From positions 1 to 59,471 of the forward strand of contig JBHEMX010000056.1 of the NCBI GenBank assembly GCA_046262355.1: 59,471 nt of DNA, written 5' to 3'. The notes under the pieces are model-generated. The model searched no databases. It was not told the origin of the DNA and saw only the letters and a list, made by a program, of their open reading frames with translations. A program made the position numbers and the translations under genes. Below are positions 8,096-17,313 of the stretch, piece after piece (position 1 is the stretch's first letter; each line of letters opens with the position of its first letter). Source of the DNA: DATADD01 sp046262355 (GTDB lineage Bacteria > Actinomycetota > CADDZG01 > WHSQ01).

Positions 8096-9028
8096 CTATC
8101 TCTCGGCCTCGAACTCGCGGACCAAGGCCTGGTAGGTCTCGGCCACTCCCTTGTCCAGCTCCGTCTCGGCGCGCCAGCCGAGGAACTTCCGCGCGCGCGC
8201 CGGATCCATGCAGCTCCTCTCGAGCTCTCCGGCACGCAGTGGTTTCAGCTCCGGCTCGAGCCGGCGGCCCGATGCGTCTTGCAGGAAGCCGTAGAGCTCG
8301 GCCACCGAGGTTTCCTTCCCGGTGGCGACGTTGAAGGTGCCGCGCGTGCCGAGCGCCATCCGCATCGCCGTCACCACGTCGGAGACGTGGATGTAGTCCC
8401 TCGTCGGTTCGCCGTGCCCGAACAGCGCCGGGCTCGAGCCGGTCCACAGCTGATGGCTGAATATCGCCACGACGCCCGCCTCCCCGTGAGGGCTTTGCCG
8501 GGGACCGTAGACGTTGCCGAGCCGGCATACGGTGTGTGGGATGCCCGTCGCCTCGGCCCACGAGTTGACGTAGGCCTCGCCTGCCCACTTAGAGGCTCCG
8601 TAGGGCGCGACCGGCGCCGGGATCCTGTCCTCCGGCGTCGGCATCGGCGCCTCGTTGCCGTACAGCGCGCCGCCGGTAGACGTGAACACGACGGGCGCAC
8701 CGTGACGCTTGCTCGCCTCGAGGATGTTGAGCGTTCCCTGGACGTTGACGGCACAATCGCGTCCGGGATCTGCGACGGACATCGTGACACTCGACTGGGC
8801 GGCGAGATGGAAGATGCCGGAGGGGCGACAAGCATCGACGACGCGATCTACGGCTGCAGGTTCGGTGATGTCGACGATCTCCAACGAAGCGTCGTCGGAG
8901 AGCCGCGACTTGTCTCCTGAGGAGAGATCGTCGACGACGATCACGTTCGACCCATCCGACAACAACGAATCGACTACGTGGCTTCCGATGAACCCGGCTC
9001 CACCGGTCACCACAAATGCTTTGCTCAT
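8096..9028 (-). CDS. NAD-dependent nucleotide-sugar epimerase (GalE-like)
   Basis: A 310-residue extended short-chain dehydrogenase. The NAD motif GGAGFIGSHVV starts near residue 9, the catalytic dyad is in PYGASK, and the segments HLAAQSSVTMS, NVQGTLNILEA and RLGNVYGPRQ match UDP-glucose/UDP-glucuronate 4-epimerases. It should interconvert UDP-hexoses for surface polysaccharides. The ATG at 9028 has GGAG five bases upstream. It is divergent from methylmalonyl-CoA mutase. The exact sugar cannot be fixed from sequence. Confidence 0.9.
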   Translation of the reverse strand: MSKAFVVTGGAGFIGSHVVDSLLSDGSNVIVVDDLSSGDKSRLSDDASLEIVDITEPAAVDRVVDACRPSGIFHLAAQSSVTMSVADPGRDCAVNVQGTLNILEASKRHGAPVVFTSTGGALYGNEAPMPTPEDRIPAPVAPYGASKWAGEAYVNSWAEATGIPHTVCRLGNVYGPRQSPHGEAGVVAIFSHQLWTGSSPALFGHGEPTRDYIHVSDVVTAMRMALGTRGTFNVATGKETSVAELYGFLQDASGRRLEPELKPLRAGELERSCMDPARARKFLGWRAETELDKGVAETYQALVREFEAER

Positions 9029-9071
9029 GTCTACTCCGGTTCCTTAGTGTCCCACGAGAGGGGAGCGATGG

Positions 9072-9119
9072 ATGAACGCCATGATACTCGCGGCCGGTAG
9101 AGGGAGGCGTCTCGCATAG
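9072..9119 (+). CDS. 15-codon mini-ORF resembling a nucleotidyltransferase N-terminus
   Basis: The ORF encodes MNAMILAAGRGRRLA and stops at TAG 9117-9119. The sequence matches the glycine-rich nucleotide-binding start of NDP-sugar pyrophosphorylases (MKAMILAAGxGTRL). It has a clear GGGGAG six bases before its ATG, whereas the following mutase start at 9129 has no visible Shine-Dalgarno. It may be a remnant of a lost sugar nucleotidyltransferase gene now acting as a translated leader for the mutase. Functional product uncertain. Confidence 0.4.
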   Translation: MNAMILAAGRGRRLA

Positions 9120-9128
9120 CATCTAGAC

Positions 9129-10700
9129 ATGGACGAGACCCGCGCGACCGACTCGGGCATCGAGATTGAGCCTCTCTACGAGCCGCGCGAGATCGATGCG
9201 GGCCGCGCACTCGGACGCCCGGGGGAGTATCCTTACACGCGCGGCATCTACCCGAGCATGCATCGCGAGCGACTCTGGACCATGCGGCAGTATGCAGGCT
9301 TCGGCAGCGCGGACGCCACCAACGCCCGTTTCCGTTACCTCCTGGCGGCCGGACAGACGGGTCTTTCCGTGGCGTTCGACCTGCCGACGCAGATGGGCTA
9401 CGACTCCGACGACCCGAGAGCCGCGGCCGAGACGGGCAGGGTGGGCGTGGCCATCGACTCGCTCGCGGACATGGAGGTCCTCCTCGACGCCATCCCGCTC
9501 GCAGAGGTCTCAACCTCGATGACGATCAACGCAACGGCGGCGATCCTTCTCCTGCTCTACGAGCTCGTCGCCGAGAAGCAGGGCGTCGCTCCCGACCGGA
9601 TCACCGGCACGACCCAGAACGACATCCTCAAGGAATACACCGCGCGCGGCACCTACATATATCCCCCCCGGCAATCGATGAGGATCGTCACCGACCTCTT
9701 CGCTTACTGCCGCGACCGTTTGCCGCGCTGGAATACGATCTCGATCTCCGGCTACCACATCCGCGAGGCGGGAAGCACGGCCGTGCAGGAGGTCGCGTTC
9801 ACGCTCGCGGACGGCATCGCGTACGTGGAGGCTGCCGTCGAGGCCGGGCTCGCGGTAGACGATTTCGCCCCCAGGCTGTCGTTCTTCTTCGCCTGCCACA
9901 TGAACTTCTTCGAGGAGGTGGCGAAGTTCCGCGCCGCGCGCCGGCTATGGGCGCGCCTCATGAAGGAGCGCTTCAAGGCCCAGAACCCGCGCTCGTCCAT
10001 GCTGCGCTTCCATACGCAGACGGGAGGAGCGACGCTCACGGCGCAGCAATCCGAGAACAACATCGTGCGCACCGGCCTCGAGGCGCTCGCTGCGGTGCTC
10101 GGAGGAACGCAGAGCCTCCATACGAACTCGTTCGACGAAGCTCTTGCGCTGCCGAGCCAGAGAGCGGCGACGATCGCGTTGCGCACGCAGCAGATCATCG
10201 CCTTCGAGTCCGGCATCCCCGATACCGCCGATCCGCTGGGCGGCTCCTTCTACGTGGAGGCGCTCACCGATGAGATCGAGGCGCGGGCACTCGAGTACCT
10301 CGAGCGCATCGACGGCATGGGCGGAGCCGTCGAGGCGATCGAGCGAGGGTGGATGAAGAACGAGATAGAAGACGCCGCCTACCGCGTTGCCCAAGATGTC
10401 GAGTCCGGCGAGCGCGTCGTCGTCGGTCTGAACCGTTTCGTAGCCGCCGAGGAGGAGGAAGCCGTGAAGCTGCACGAACTCGATCCAGACCTGACTCGGC
10501 GCCAGGTCGAGGGGCTGCGCCGGGTCAAGCGAGAGCGCGATCAGGGCGCCGTCGAAGCGGCGCTGAAGACGCTCGAGGAGGCGGCGCGGGGTTCGGACAA
10601 CCTCCTGCATCCGATGCGCGCGGCGCTCGGCTCCTACGCGACCCTCGGAGAGGTCTCAGACGTTCTGCGCGGCGTCTTCGGCGAGTACCGGCCGGGCTAG
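9129..10700 (+). CDS. Methylmalonyl-CoA mutase large subunit, without cobalamin-binding domain
   Basis: A 523-residue TIM-barrel subunit of the heterodimeric, archaeal-like mutase type that isomerises methylmalonyl-CoA to succinyl-CoA. Substrate-specificity residues favour methylmalonyl-CoA. Tyr is present in RQYAGF, where isobutyryl- and 2-hydroxyisobutyryl-CoA mutases have Phe or Ile, and Arg is present in TARGTYIYPP. TTQNDI supplies the conserved Gln, and SGYH the catalytic Tyr-His. The chain ends near the barrel and lacks the DxHxxG cobalamin domain, so a separate small subunit is required; none is in this window. With acyl-CoA carboxylases nearby, it likely completes propionyl-CoA degradation into the TCA cycle. 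Confidence 0.92.
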   Translation: MDETRATDSGIEIEPLYEPREIDAGRALGRPGEYPYTRGIYPSMHRERLWTMRQYAGFGSADATNARFRYLLAAGQTGLSVAFDLPTQMGYDSDDPRAAAETGRVGVAIDSLADMEVLLDAIPLAEVSTSMTINATAAILLLLYELVAEKQGVAPDRITGTTQNDILKEYTARGTYIYPPRQSMRIVTDLFAYCRDRLPRWNTISISGYHIREAGSTAVQEVAFTLADGIAYVEAAVEAGLAVDDFAPRLSFFFACHMNFFEEVAKFRAARRLWARLMKERFKAQNPRSSMLRFHTQTGGATLTAQQSENNIVRTGLEALAAVLGGTQSLHTNSFDEALALPSQRAATIALRTQQIIAFESGIPDTADPLGGSFYVEALTDEIEARALEYLERIDGMGGAVEAIERGWMKNEIEDAAYRVAQDVESGERVVVGLNRFVAAEEEEAVKLHELDPDLTRRQVEGLRRVKRERDQGAVEAALKTLEEAARGSDNLLHPMRAALGSYATLGEVSDVLRGVFGEYRPG

Positions 10701-10704
10701 GACC

Positions 10705-11373
10705 GTGAGCGTGGAGCGCGTGGCGATCATCGGCGGGACCGGCGAGGAGGGCTTCGGGCTCGCGTCGAGGTGGACGCGAGCCGGCATCGAGGTCGTGATC
10801 GGGTCGCGCGAGCGCGGGCGCGCCGCGGAGGCGGTCGAGCGCCTCCGTGCCCTCGTGCCGGGCGCACGGGCGTCGGGGCTCGAGAACACGGCCGCCGCCG
10901 CGGCTGCGCCGGTGGTCGTCGTCACGGTGCCCTTCGCGGGACAGGCCGCCACCTATAGGTCCATCCGGGACCACGTCGGCGAGGAAACGATCGTGATCGA
11001 TTGCACCGCACCGCTCGCGGCCGCCACCGGTGGGCGCGCCTCGCAGCTGCTCGGTGTGTGGCAGGGCTCGGCCGCCCAGCAGGCCGCAGCGTTGCTCGAG
11101 CGCGGCACGCTCTGCGCCGCCTTCCATTCGCTCAGCGCCTCGCTGCTCGCAGAGAGCGAGCGGCAGCTCGAGGGCGACGTCCTCGTGTGCGGGGCGCAGG
11201 CAGGTAAGGGCGCCGTGAGGGAGCTCGTCGAGGCGATCCCCAAGCTGAGGTTCGTCGACGCCGGCCCGCTCGACGGCGCCCGCATCGTGGAGTCGATGAC
11301 GGCCCTGCTGATCGGCATCAACCGGCGCTACAAGACGCACGCCGGCATCCGCATCACGGGTCTGCCGAGCTAG
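10705..11373 (+). CDS. npdG: NADPH-dependent F420 reductase
   Basis: A 222-residue F420H2:NADP oxidoreductase (Fno/NpdG), moving hydride between NADPH and the deazaflavin F420. The N-terminal Rossmann motif is AIIGGTGEEGFGLASRW, followed by the NADP-phosphate-binding segment VIGSRERGRA. VVVVTVPFAGQ and CAAFHSLSA match family signatures, and the C-terminal helix SMTALLIGINRRYKTHAGIRITG is characteristic. A GTG start lies four bases after the mutase stop, so the two are cotranscribed. It shows that the organism uses cofactor F420, as many Actinomycetota do. Confidence 0.9.
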   Translation: MSVERVAIIGGTGEEGFGLASRWTRAGIEVVIGSRERGRAAEAVERLRALVPGARASGLENTAAAAAAPVVVVTVPFAGQAATYRSIRDHVGEETIVIDCTAPLAAATGGRASQLLGVWQGSAAQQAAALLERGTLCAAFHSLSASLLAESERQLEGDVLVCGAQAGKGAVRELVEAIPKLRFVDAGPLDGARIVESMTALLIGINRRYKTHAGIRITGLPS

Positions 11374-11755
11374 AGTGATCGTGCCGGCGTGCGTGAAGGC
11401 TACCGCGCCGGCTTCGTGGGTCTCGCTCTGGATCGATCGGGCCCGTGACCGAAACATCCCGGCCCCTTCTGCCGTCGACGCCGGGGGAAGGGAAGCTGCC
11501 GGGCCCAGAGCCCGAAACCGGACGGAGCAAGCGAAACCCCTGAGGCTATTGAGCCAGGAATCGGTATCTGCAACAATGGCGCCCGAAGTGGCGGGTGGAC
11601 GGTGATGCAGCTCGGGCTGATCGACGGAGGGTTCGGGAATCCCGGCAGGGCGGATCGGGCGACCGTGCAAGAGACGCGGCAGAAGGTCGAGGGACCCTAA
11701 GCTCCCTTGCTACGCCTTGGCGTCTAAGGCGGGAAGCAGCAGAAAGGCGTGGAGC
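11374..11755. other. Non-coding stretch between npdG and the glycosyltransferase
   Basis: About 380 bases with no convincing gene. An inverted repeat GCCGGCG (11383-11389) and CGCCGGC (11406-11412) just after npdG could be a terminator stem, but there is no T-run. A start farther upstream (TTG 11717) for the next gene is possible but has no ribosome binding site. Confidence 0.4.
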
Positions 11756-13075
11756 ATGAAACGGCTGCTCATGTACAGCCAGGATGGGATGGGGCTGGGA
11801 CATCTGCGGCGTAGCTCCAACATCGCGCAGGAGATCTTGCTGCGGGCCCCCAAGACCGACGTCCTCATCTTGGCCGACTCTCCGGCGACGTCGCTGATAG
11901 CGCCTCGGCCCGGCATAGAGGTGATGAAGCTACCGACGATCATCAAGACGGGCAGCGGAAGCTGGAAGAGCACCGCGTGGAAGAACAGCTCGCTCTCATC
12001 CGACATCAAGCGGATCATGAGGTTGCGCGCCAAGCTGATCCTCGAGACGTTCTCTGAGTTCGCTCCCGACACGGTTCTGGTGGACCACATGCCGGTGGGA
12101 GCCCTCGGCGAGCTCAAGCCGATGCTGGAGCGCTCGATGAGCCTCCGGAGGCCGCCCAAGCTGTTCCTCGGGCTGCGTGACATCCTGGACTCGCCCTCGG
12201 TTATCCGCCGCGTGTGGGCCAAGCTCGGCGCCTACGAGATCCTGCGCCTGTACGAGGCGGTGCTGATCTACGGGAGCCGGCAGATCTATGATGCGTCGCT
12301 CGCGTACGGCCTCAAGCCCAGCGCTCGCAACGTGCTCTTCTGCAACTACGTCTCGCCGGTGGCCCAACAGCAGGCGACCGAGTCGGTACTTGACGAGCCC
12401 TACATCTTGATGATGGGCGGTGGAGGCCGGGATGCGTACCCCCTGGCCCTCACGTTCCTGGACGCCTTTCCCCTCTTGAGTCCTCAGCTTCCGATGCGCG
12501 CCGTCGTTCTCACGGGCCCGAACATGCTCGCCGGCGACCGGGAGGCGCTCGTCGCTCATGCCGCCACTCCGGTGGTGGTCAAGGGCGGTTACTCGAACGC
12601 CGATATGTGGATCCGCAATGCCGACGCGGTCGTCTCGCTCGCCGGCTACAACAGCCTCTGCGAGGTGCTGAAATGGCGCCGCAAGGCGCTCGTCGTGCCG
12701 CGGTCTGGTCCGAGCGCCGAACAGCGGACGCGTGGTGACCTGTTCTCGCGCCGCTCCCTGATCCGGGTCCTCGATCCCACCGAGCTCGTGCCCGTGCGGC
12801 TGGCCGAGGAGCTGCTCGCTCTGCTCGCGGATGGTGCAGTCCCGAACCCGGCGAACATCCCGCCCCTCGATGGGGCCCAGCACTCATCGATGGCCATGCT
12901 GGAGGGGATCGAGAGTGTGCCGCAGCAGATCGCGACCGAGCCGACGGTGACCGACGACCCCGGCGCGCCGCCCTCGGACCCGTCCATCGAGGGACACTAC
13001 GATCGCCTCGCGGGATCCTCCAACGGGCTCTCCTTGGCGGGTCAGGCCGAGGTTGGAGTCGCGCGCTCCCAGTGA
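11756..13075 (+). CDS. MurG-like glycosyltransferase (COG4671 type)
   Basis: A 439-residue GT-B-fold enzyme. The N-terminal segment MYSQDGMGLGHLRRSSNIA is the characteristic start of predicted glycosyltransferases of this group, which resemble MurG and sugar-nucleotide hydrolases. LVDHMPVGALGEL and LGLRDILDSP lie in the N-domain. MMGGGGRDAYPLA and the C-domain segment KGGYSNADMWIRNADAVVSLAGYNSLCEVL form the nucleotide-sugar site. The last 60 residues (Pro/Asp/Ser-rich) look unstructured and are not part of the fold. ATG 11756 is preferred because homology begins at once. Acceptor unknown; no membrane segment is evident. Confidence 0.8.
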   Translation: MKRLLMYSQDGMGLGHLRRSSNIAQEILLRAPKTDVLILADSPATSLIAPRPGIEVMKLPTIIKTGSGSWKSTAWKNSSLSSDIKRIMRLRAKLILETFSEFAPDTVLVDHMPVGALGELKPMLERSMSLRRPPKLFLGLRDILDSPSVIRRVWAKLGAYEILRLYEAVLIYGSRQIYDASLAYGLKPSARNVLFCNYVSPVAQQQATESVLDEPYILMMGGGGRDAYPLALTFLDAFPLLSPQLPMRAVVLTGPNMLAGDREALVAHAATPVVVKGGYSNADMWIRNADAVVSLAGYNSLCEVLKWRRKALVVPRSGPSAEQRTRGDLFSRRSLIRVLDPTELVPVRLAEELLALLADGAVPNPANIPPLDGAQHSSMAMLEGIESVPQQIATEPTVTDDPGAPPSDPSIEGHYDRLAGSSNGLSLAGQAEVGVARSQ

Positions 13076-13415
13076 GCTCCTGAGGTCCCGCCGTCCCCCT
13101 ACCCCGGCCGGCGCACCCCTCCAACCTCGATCGAGACACAGAGCTTCCTTGCTCGGCGAACGTCGACCTCTGCGGGAAAGGATCGCCCGAGCGCTCGTGG
13201 TGTGACCGTTCGTGGGGGGTGCCTCCCACGAGCGGGACCTCGATAACCCCCGTTCGAGCGATTGGCACCGCCCCCGCATTGTCGGACGATCCTGTCAAAC
13301 CCGACCGCCCCCCAAAGGCAGGGTTTTCACAGCAGGGCCGGGGCACAGCCCCGTTCTCCTCTCGTCCCCCGGCCCTGCACCACATCCGAGACCCGGCGCG
13401 AGAGAGGTGGGACGA
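13076..13415. other. Non-coding stretch with two stem-loops
   Basis: About 340 bases without a gene. CGTGGG (13211-13216) pairs with CCCACG (13225-13230) around an 8-base loop. CGGGGC (13340-13345) pairs with GCCCCG (13349-13354) around ACA. Either may end the glycosyltransferase transcript; neither has a T-run. The next gene has its own GAGAGGTGG ribosome binding site. Confidence 0.4.
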
Positions 13416-14183
13416 ATGCGAGACAGCCGTGAGGTCCAGCGTTACGTCGAGGACGAAAGCGATCTCTACATCGAGTTCGTCGACGACCTGAAGGAGCCGT
13501 TGGGTTCGGTGAACATGCGCGCCGAGCAGGCGGACGACCGCGTGATCTGCCGGGCCGAGTGGGGGGGTTGGAGCTGGCGTGCCGAGGGCCCCGACCGCAT
13601 GACCGCACAGCGCAGGCTCAGCGACAGGCTCTCGCGCCTCGATCCCTTCGACCACTCAGATGCGGACTGGGGTGGGCCCGGCTTCCAGGTGAGCGAACTC
13701 GACGAGGCGATCCCGCCCGCGACGCGCCAGCGCATGCGCGACTACACGCAGAGGGAGGCGCGCAGCGCAGTAGGGCTGCTCGAGGCCGTGTTCGAGGCTC
13801 AGGCGAGGCGGCCGTGGGCGTTCCCGGAGGAGGGGGCGCCGGTGCGCGCCGGCGTGGAGATCGAGGGCTATGTGGGCATGGACGGCTCGCTCGCGCTGTT
13901 CCCCCGCACGTTCTACGAGATCGCCAACGCCTACTTCGGACGCGCGGCGGCCCGAGGCGGCCACGCCGAGGCGGACGCGCCGTCGCCGGAGCCGGACGCT
14001 CACCACGATCACCCCGGCCTCGCGGGGGCGCTCCGCCGCCTCAACGAGAAGGGCTACATGCGGGCCACGGAAGGCCAGCTCCCGCACCAGATCCGGCCGA
14101 TCCAGGTCTATGTGTTCACCGCGGACCCCGAGCGGTCGTCGCTGTTCGGGCGCCCGCTCGAACGCGTGCGCGCGGCCGTGTGA
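13416..14183 (+). CDS. Conserved-looking protein of unknown function
   Basis: A 255-residue soluble, acidic protein that I do not recognise. The N-terminal 75 residues (RYVEDESDLYIEFVDDL, WSWRAEGPDRMTAQRRL) look like a small alpha/beta domain. The middle (ARSAVGLLEAVFEAQARRPWAF) is helical, and residues 190-205 are Glu/His/Asp-rich linker. There is no signal peptide, membrane segment or catalytic motif I can name. Coding is supported by strong GC3 bias and a GAGAGGTGG ribosome binding site before ATG 13416. It is convergent with the carboxylase alpha gene, four bases apart. Confidence 0.7.
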   Translation: MRDSREVQRYVEDESDLYIEFVDDLKEPLGSVNMRAEQADDRVICRAEWGGWSWRAEGPDRMTAQRRLSDRLSRLDPFDHSDADWGGPGFQVSELDEAIPPATRQRMRDYTQREARSAVGLLEAVFEAQARRPWAFPEEGAPVRAGVEIEGYVGMDGSLALFPRTFYEIANAYFGRAAARGGHAEADAPSPEPDAHHDHPGLAGALRRLNEKGYMRATEGQLPHQIRPIQVYVFTADPERSSLFGRPLERVRAAV

Positions 14184-14187
14184 GCGG

Positions 14188-15930
14188 TCAGCGGATCAGC
14201 GCGATCGGAGCCCCCGTCTCGACCGACTGACCCGCCTCGACCGCGACCTCCTCGACGCGTCCGGCGATGTGGGCGAGGATCGAGTTCTCCATCTTCATCG
14301 CCTCCAGCACGCAGACGATCTCGCCCGCTTCGACCTCCTGGCCTGCGGCGACGAGGACCTTGACGATCACCCCCTGCATCGGGGCCGCGAGCACCTCGGT
14401 GCCGGCCCCGCCGAGCCCGCCAAGCCGCGCGGGCGCCGCCGGCTTGGGTGGGCGGACCGTCGCATCGAGCGTCTCGCGGGCCACGACGCCGAAGCGCTTG
14501 CCGTCGATCTCGACGTCGAAGCGCCGCTGTGCGATCTCGGGCTCGCCGGGGCGAGGCCCGGGGGGGACGGGCCGCTCGAGGACCGAGAGGTCCATATCGT
14601 GCTCGACCGTTCCGGTGTGATAGTCGCCGCGCACGAAGCGTCGATCGCTCAGCATCAGACGATGCCACGGGATCGTCGTGTGGACGCCCTCGATCGTGTA
14701 CTCGTCGAGCGCGCGCAACATGCGGCGCCGCGCCTCCTCGCGGTTGGCTCCGTAGGCGATGAGCTTGGCGATGAGCGGGTCGTAGGCCTGCGAGATCGTC
14801 GCTCCGGCCCCGGTCCCCGAGTCGACGCGCACACCGGGGCCGGCCGGCTCGAGGTACTCGCCGATCGTGCCGGGAGTGGGCATGAACCTCTTGGCCGCGT
14901 CTTCGGCGTTGACGCGGCACTCGATCGCGTGCCCCCTCAGCTCGATGTCGTGCTGTGAGAACTCGAGCGGTTCCCCGGCGGCGACGAGCAGCTGCGCCTT
15001 GACGAGGTCGATGCCGGTCACGAGCTCGGTGACGGGGTGCTCCACCTGGAGGCGCGTGTTCATCTCGAGGAAGTAGAAGGTGGTGCCGTCGGCCTCGAGC
15101 AGGAACTCACAGGTCCCGGCGTTGCGGTAGCCCACCTGCTTGGAGACCTTGGCCGCCGCCTCCATGATCGCCTCGCGCACCGTCGCGGCCAGGGCCGGCG
15201 AGGGCGATTCCTCGACGAGCTTCTGATGGCGCCGCTGGAGCGAGCAATCACGCTCGGGAAACGCCAGGATCGCTCCGGTGGCGTCGCCGAGGACCTGGAC
15301 CTCGATGTGGCGCGGCCGCTCGAGGTAACGCTCGAGGTAGACGGCGGAGGAGGCGAAGTAGGCCTGGGCCTCGCGCGCCGCGCCGGTCAGCGCGTCGTCG
15401 ATCTCGGCGACGTCGGCCACCAACCGGAAGCCCTTGCCCCCTCCGCCGGCCGACGCCTTGATCGCAAGAGGAAAGCCGTGCTCTGCGGCGAAGGTGTTCA
15501 CCTCCTGGGCGCTCGTGACCGGCTCGGACGTGCCCGGCACCGTCGCGACGCCCGCGTCTGCGGCGGCGCGCCGAGCGGCCGTCTTGTCTCCCATCGCGGC
15601 GATGATCCCGGGATCGGGACCGACCCACGCCAGCCCCGCGTCGATCACCGCCCGCGCGAAGGCGGCGTTCTCCGCCAGGAACCCATAGCCGGGATGGACC
15701 GCCTCTGCGCCGGAGCGGCGCGCCGCATCGAGCACGCCTGCGATGTTGAGGTACGAGTCCGACGGCGCGCCGCCTCCGAGGTTGTAGGCCTCATCTGCGA
15801 GGCGCACGTGGAGCGCCTCGGCGTCGAGGTCGGAATAGACGGCCACCGGGGAGATGTCGAGATCGCGACACGCCCGCATGACTCGGACGGCGATCTCCCC
15901 CCGGTTGGCCACGAGCACCTTCGCGAACAC
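14188..15930 (-). CDS. Acyl-CoA carboxylase alpha chain (biotin carboxylase plus biotin carboxyl carrier)
   Basis: A 580-residue fused subunit. The biotin carboxylase part begins at once with VLVANRGEIAVRVMRA and contains the ATP-grasp loop KASAGGGGKGF. Conserved biotin-carboxylase segments ERDCSLQRRHQKLVEESP and EMNTRLQVEHPVTE follow. The last 75 residues are a biotinyl domain with the modified Lys in CVLEAMKMEN. It carboxylates its own biotin with bicarbonate and ATP and passes the carboxyl to a beta chain acting on acetyl-, propionyl- or another acyl-CoA. The GTG at 15930 has AGGA eight bases upstream. No beta chain is adjacent; the biotin ligase gene is 1.4 kb away. Confidence 0.93.
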   Translation of the reverse strand: MFAKVLVANRGEIAVRVMRACRDLDISPVAVYSDLDAEALHVRLADEAYNLGGGAPSDSYLNIAGVLDAARRSGAEAVHPGYGFLAENAAFARAVIDAGLAWVGPDPGIIAAMGDKTAARRAAADAGVATVPGTSEPVTSAQEVNTFAAEHGFPLAIKASAGGGGKGFRLVADVAEIDDALTGAAREAQAYFASSAVYLERYLERPRHIEVQVLGDATGAILAFPERDCSLQRRHQKLVEESPSPALAATVREAIMEAAAKVSKQVGYRNAGTCEFLLEADGTTFYFLEMNTRLQVEHPVTELVTGIDLVKAQLLVAAGEPLEFSQHDIELRGHAIECRVNAEDAAKRFMPTPGTIGEYLEPAGPGVRVDSGTGAGATISQAYDPLIAKLIAYGANREEARRRMLRALDEYTIEGVHTTIPWHRLMLSDRRFVRGDYHTGTVEHDMDLSVLERPVPPGPRPGEPEIAQRRFDVEIDGKRFGVVARETLDATVRPPKPAAPARLGGLGGAGTEVLAAPMQGVIVKVLVAAGQEVEAGEIVCVLEAMKMENSILAHIAGRVEEVAVEAGQSVETGAPIALIR

Positions 15931-15973
15931 GGTCCATATCCTACGGGCGCCGGGACGGCGCGCCGGGTGGCCG

Positions 15974-17179
15974 TTACGGCTCGAGCAGAGGCCGCAGGTC
16001 GCCGGCCACGAGCTCTTCGAGGTAGGGCGTGACGCCCCAGGTCTCCTTGAGGGCCACGTAGTCGGCGGCCGAGGACGCGGCAGGCGCGGCACCCGTTCTG
16101 ACGGCTCGCAGCATGAGGTTGCGGTCGGTGTGCTCGGGCGTTACGAACTCGAGGACCTCCGCTCGATACCCGAGGAGCTGCAGGAGCGCGGCGCGGAAGG
16201 TGTCGGTGAGCACGTCTCCGAGCCGCTCGCGCAAGATCCCGTGCCGGAACAGAAGCGAGAGCTCGGGCGCCGCTCGCCCCGCTCGGAGCTGCTCCTGGAG
16301 GTGATGGTGGCAGCACGGCGAGCTGAGCACGAACCGGGCGCGCCAGCGCACCGCCTGAGCGAGGGCGTCGTCGCTTGCGGTGTCGCATGCGTGCAGCGCC
16401 AGGACCACGTCGGGCGGGTCGGCGGGGTCGAGATCGCCGATGAGCTGGTTGCGGAACTCGATGCGGTCCCATCCGAGGCGCTCGGCGAGCGCGCGGTTGC
16501 GCCGGATCGAGTCCTCGCTGGAGTCGACGCCGACGACGGAGGCGGGCACACCGACGACGTTGTTGAGGAAGTGATAGGCGGCGAACGTGAGGTGGGCGCG
16601 CCCGCAGCCGAGGTCGACGACGCGCAGCGGTCCCGCCTCTTCCCCCTCCAGCGTCTCGTGGAGGATCCTCAGGAACTCGTTGACCTGCCGGAACTTGCGC
16701 TGCCGGTCGGCGCGCACGTCCCCGCGGGCGGTGGTGATGCCCACCGCGCGCAGGTAGGGGTCCGATGCAGAGGCGGGCAGGAGACGGCACTTGGGTCTGT
16801 CGTGGTCGAGCGCCGCAGCGGGACGCGCCGTCGGCGTGCGGTGCACCGTGGCCGCCCCCCGACGCGCTATCCGGACGTCGATCGTCTCGTGCTCCGTCTC
16901 GACATGGAGGTCGCTGAATCCCGACTCCAGCAGCGCGCGCAAGCTCTCGAGCGCGGGGCCGAGATCGAGGTTCTCGGTGAAGGTCTTCGTTCCGTCGAAC
17001 ATCACCACCTGGGTGCGGCGCTCGCCCTTGACGACGACCGGGCGAGCGGTCACCCGCTTCCACTCGGGGGCGTGTCCTCGTCGGCGCCCGGACAGCACCG
17101 CGCGTACGAAACCGTCGCCGGACACGGCGCGCGTTAGAAGCTCGCGCCGGTCGGGCTCGTCGGTGGGGACCCGGCTCAC
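15974..17179 (-). CDS. SAM-dependent methyltransferase (METTL25/Methyltransf_32-like)
   Basis: A 401-residue protein. The class I SAM-binding motif VVDLGCGRAHLTFAAYHFL is near residue 190, the acidic second strand follows as VVGVDSS, and a distinctive ALHACDTASDDAL with SSPCCHHH follows. That combination is characteristic of the Methyltransf_32 family related to eukaryotic METTL25, whose substrates are probably RNA or RNA-linked but not settled in bacteria. The N-terminal 150 residues (TRPVVVKGERRTQVVMFDGTKTFTENL) form a separate domain. It starts with GTG or ATG near 17179 and lies 44 bases upstream of the carboxylase alpha gene in the same direction. Confidence 0.8.
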   Translation of the reverse strand: MSRVPTDEPDRRELLTRAVSGDGFVRAVLSGRRRGHAPEWKRVTARPVVVKGERRTQVVMFDGTKTFTENLDLGPALESLRALLESGFSDLHVETEHETIDVRIARRGAATVHRTPTARPAAALDHDRPKCRLLPASASDPYLRAVGITTARGDVRADRQRKFRQVNEFLRILHETLEGEEAGPLRVVDLGCGRAHLTFAAYHFLNNVVGVPASVVGVDSSEDSIRRNRALAERLGWDRIEFRNQLIGDLDPADPPDVVLALHACDTASDDALAQAVRWRARFVLSSPCCHHHLQEQLRAGRAAPELSLLFRHGILRERLGDVLTDTFRAALLQLLGYRAEVLEFVTPEHTDRNLMLRAVRTGAAPAASSAADYVALKETWGVTPYLEELVAGDLRPLLEP

Positions 17180-17313
17180 GACCTTGCTGCGCCCTGCGCA
17201 TCCGAAGGGATCTTCATCGCCCTCGAGGGTAAGGCGCGCTTGAGGCTCACGGGATCGGGGGGCGATACTCCGTCCATGGAGCCGCCGTCCAACTCCCCGG
17301 GTACGGAGAGGTC

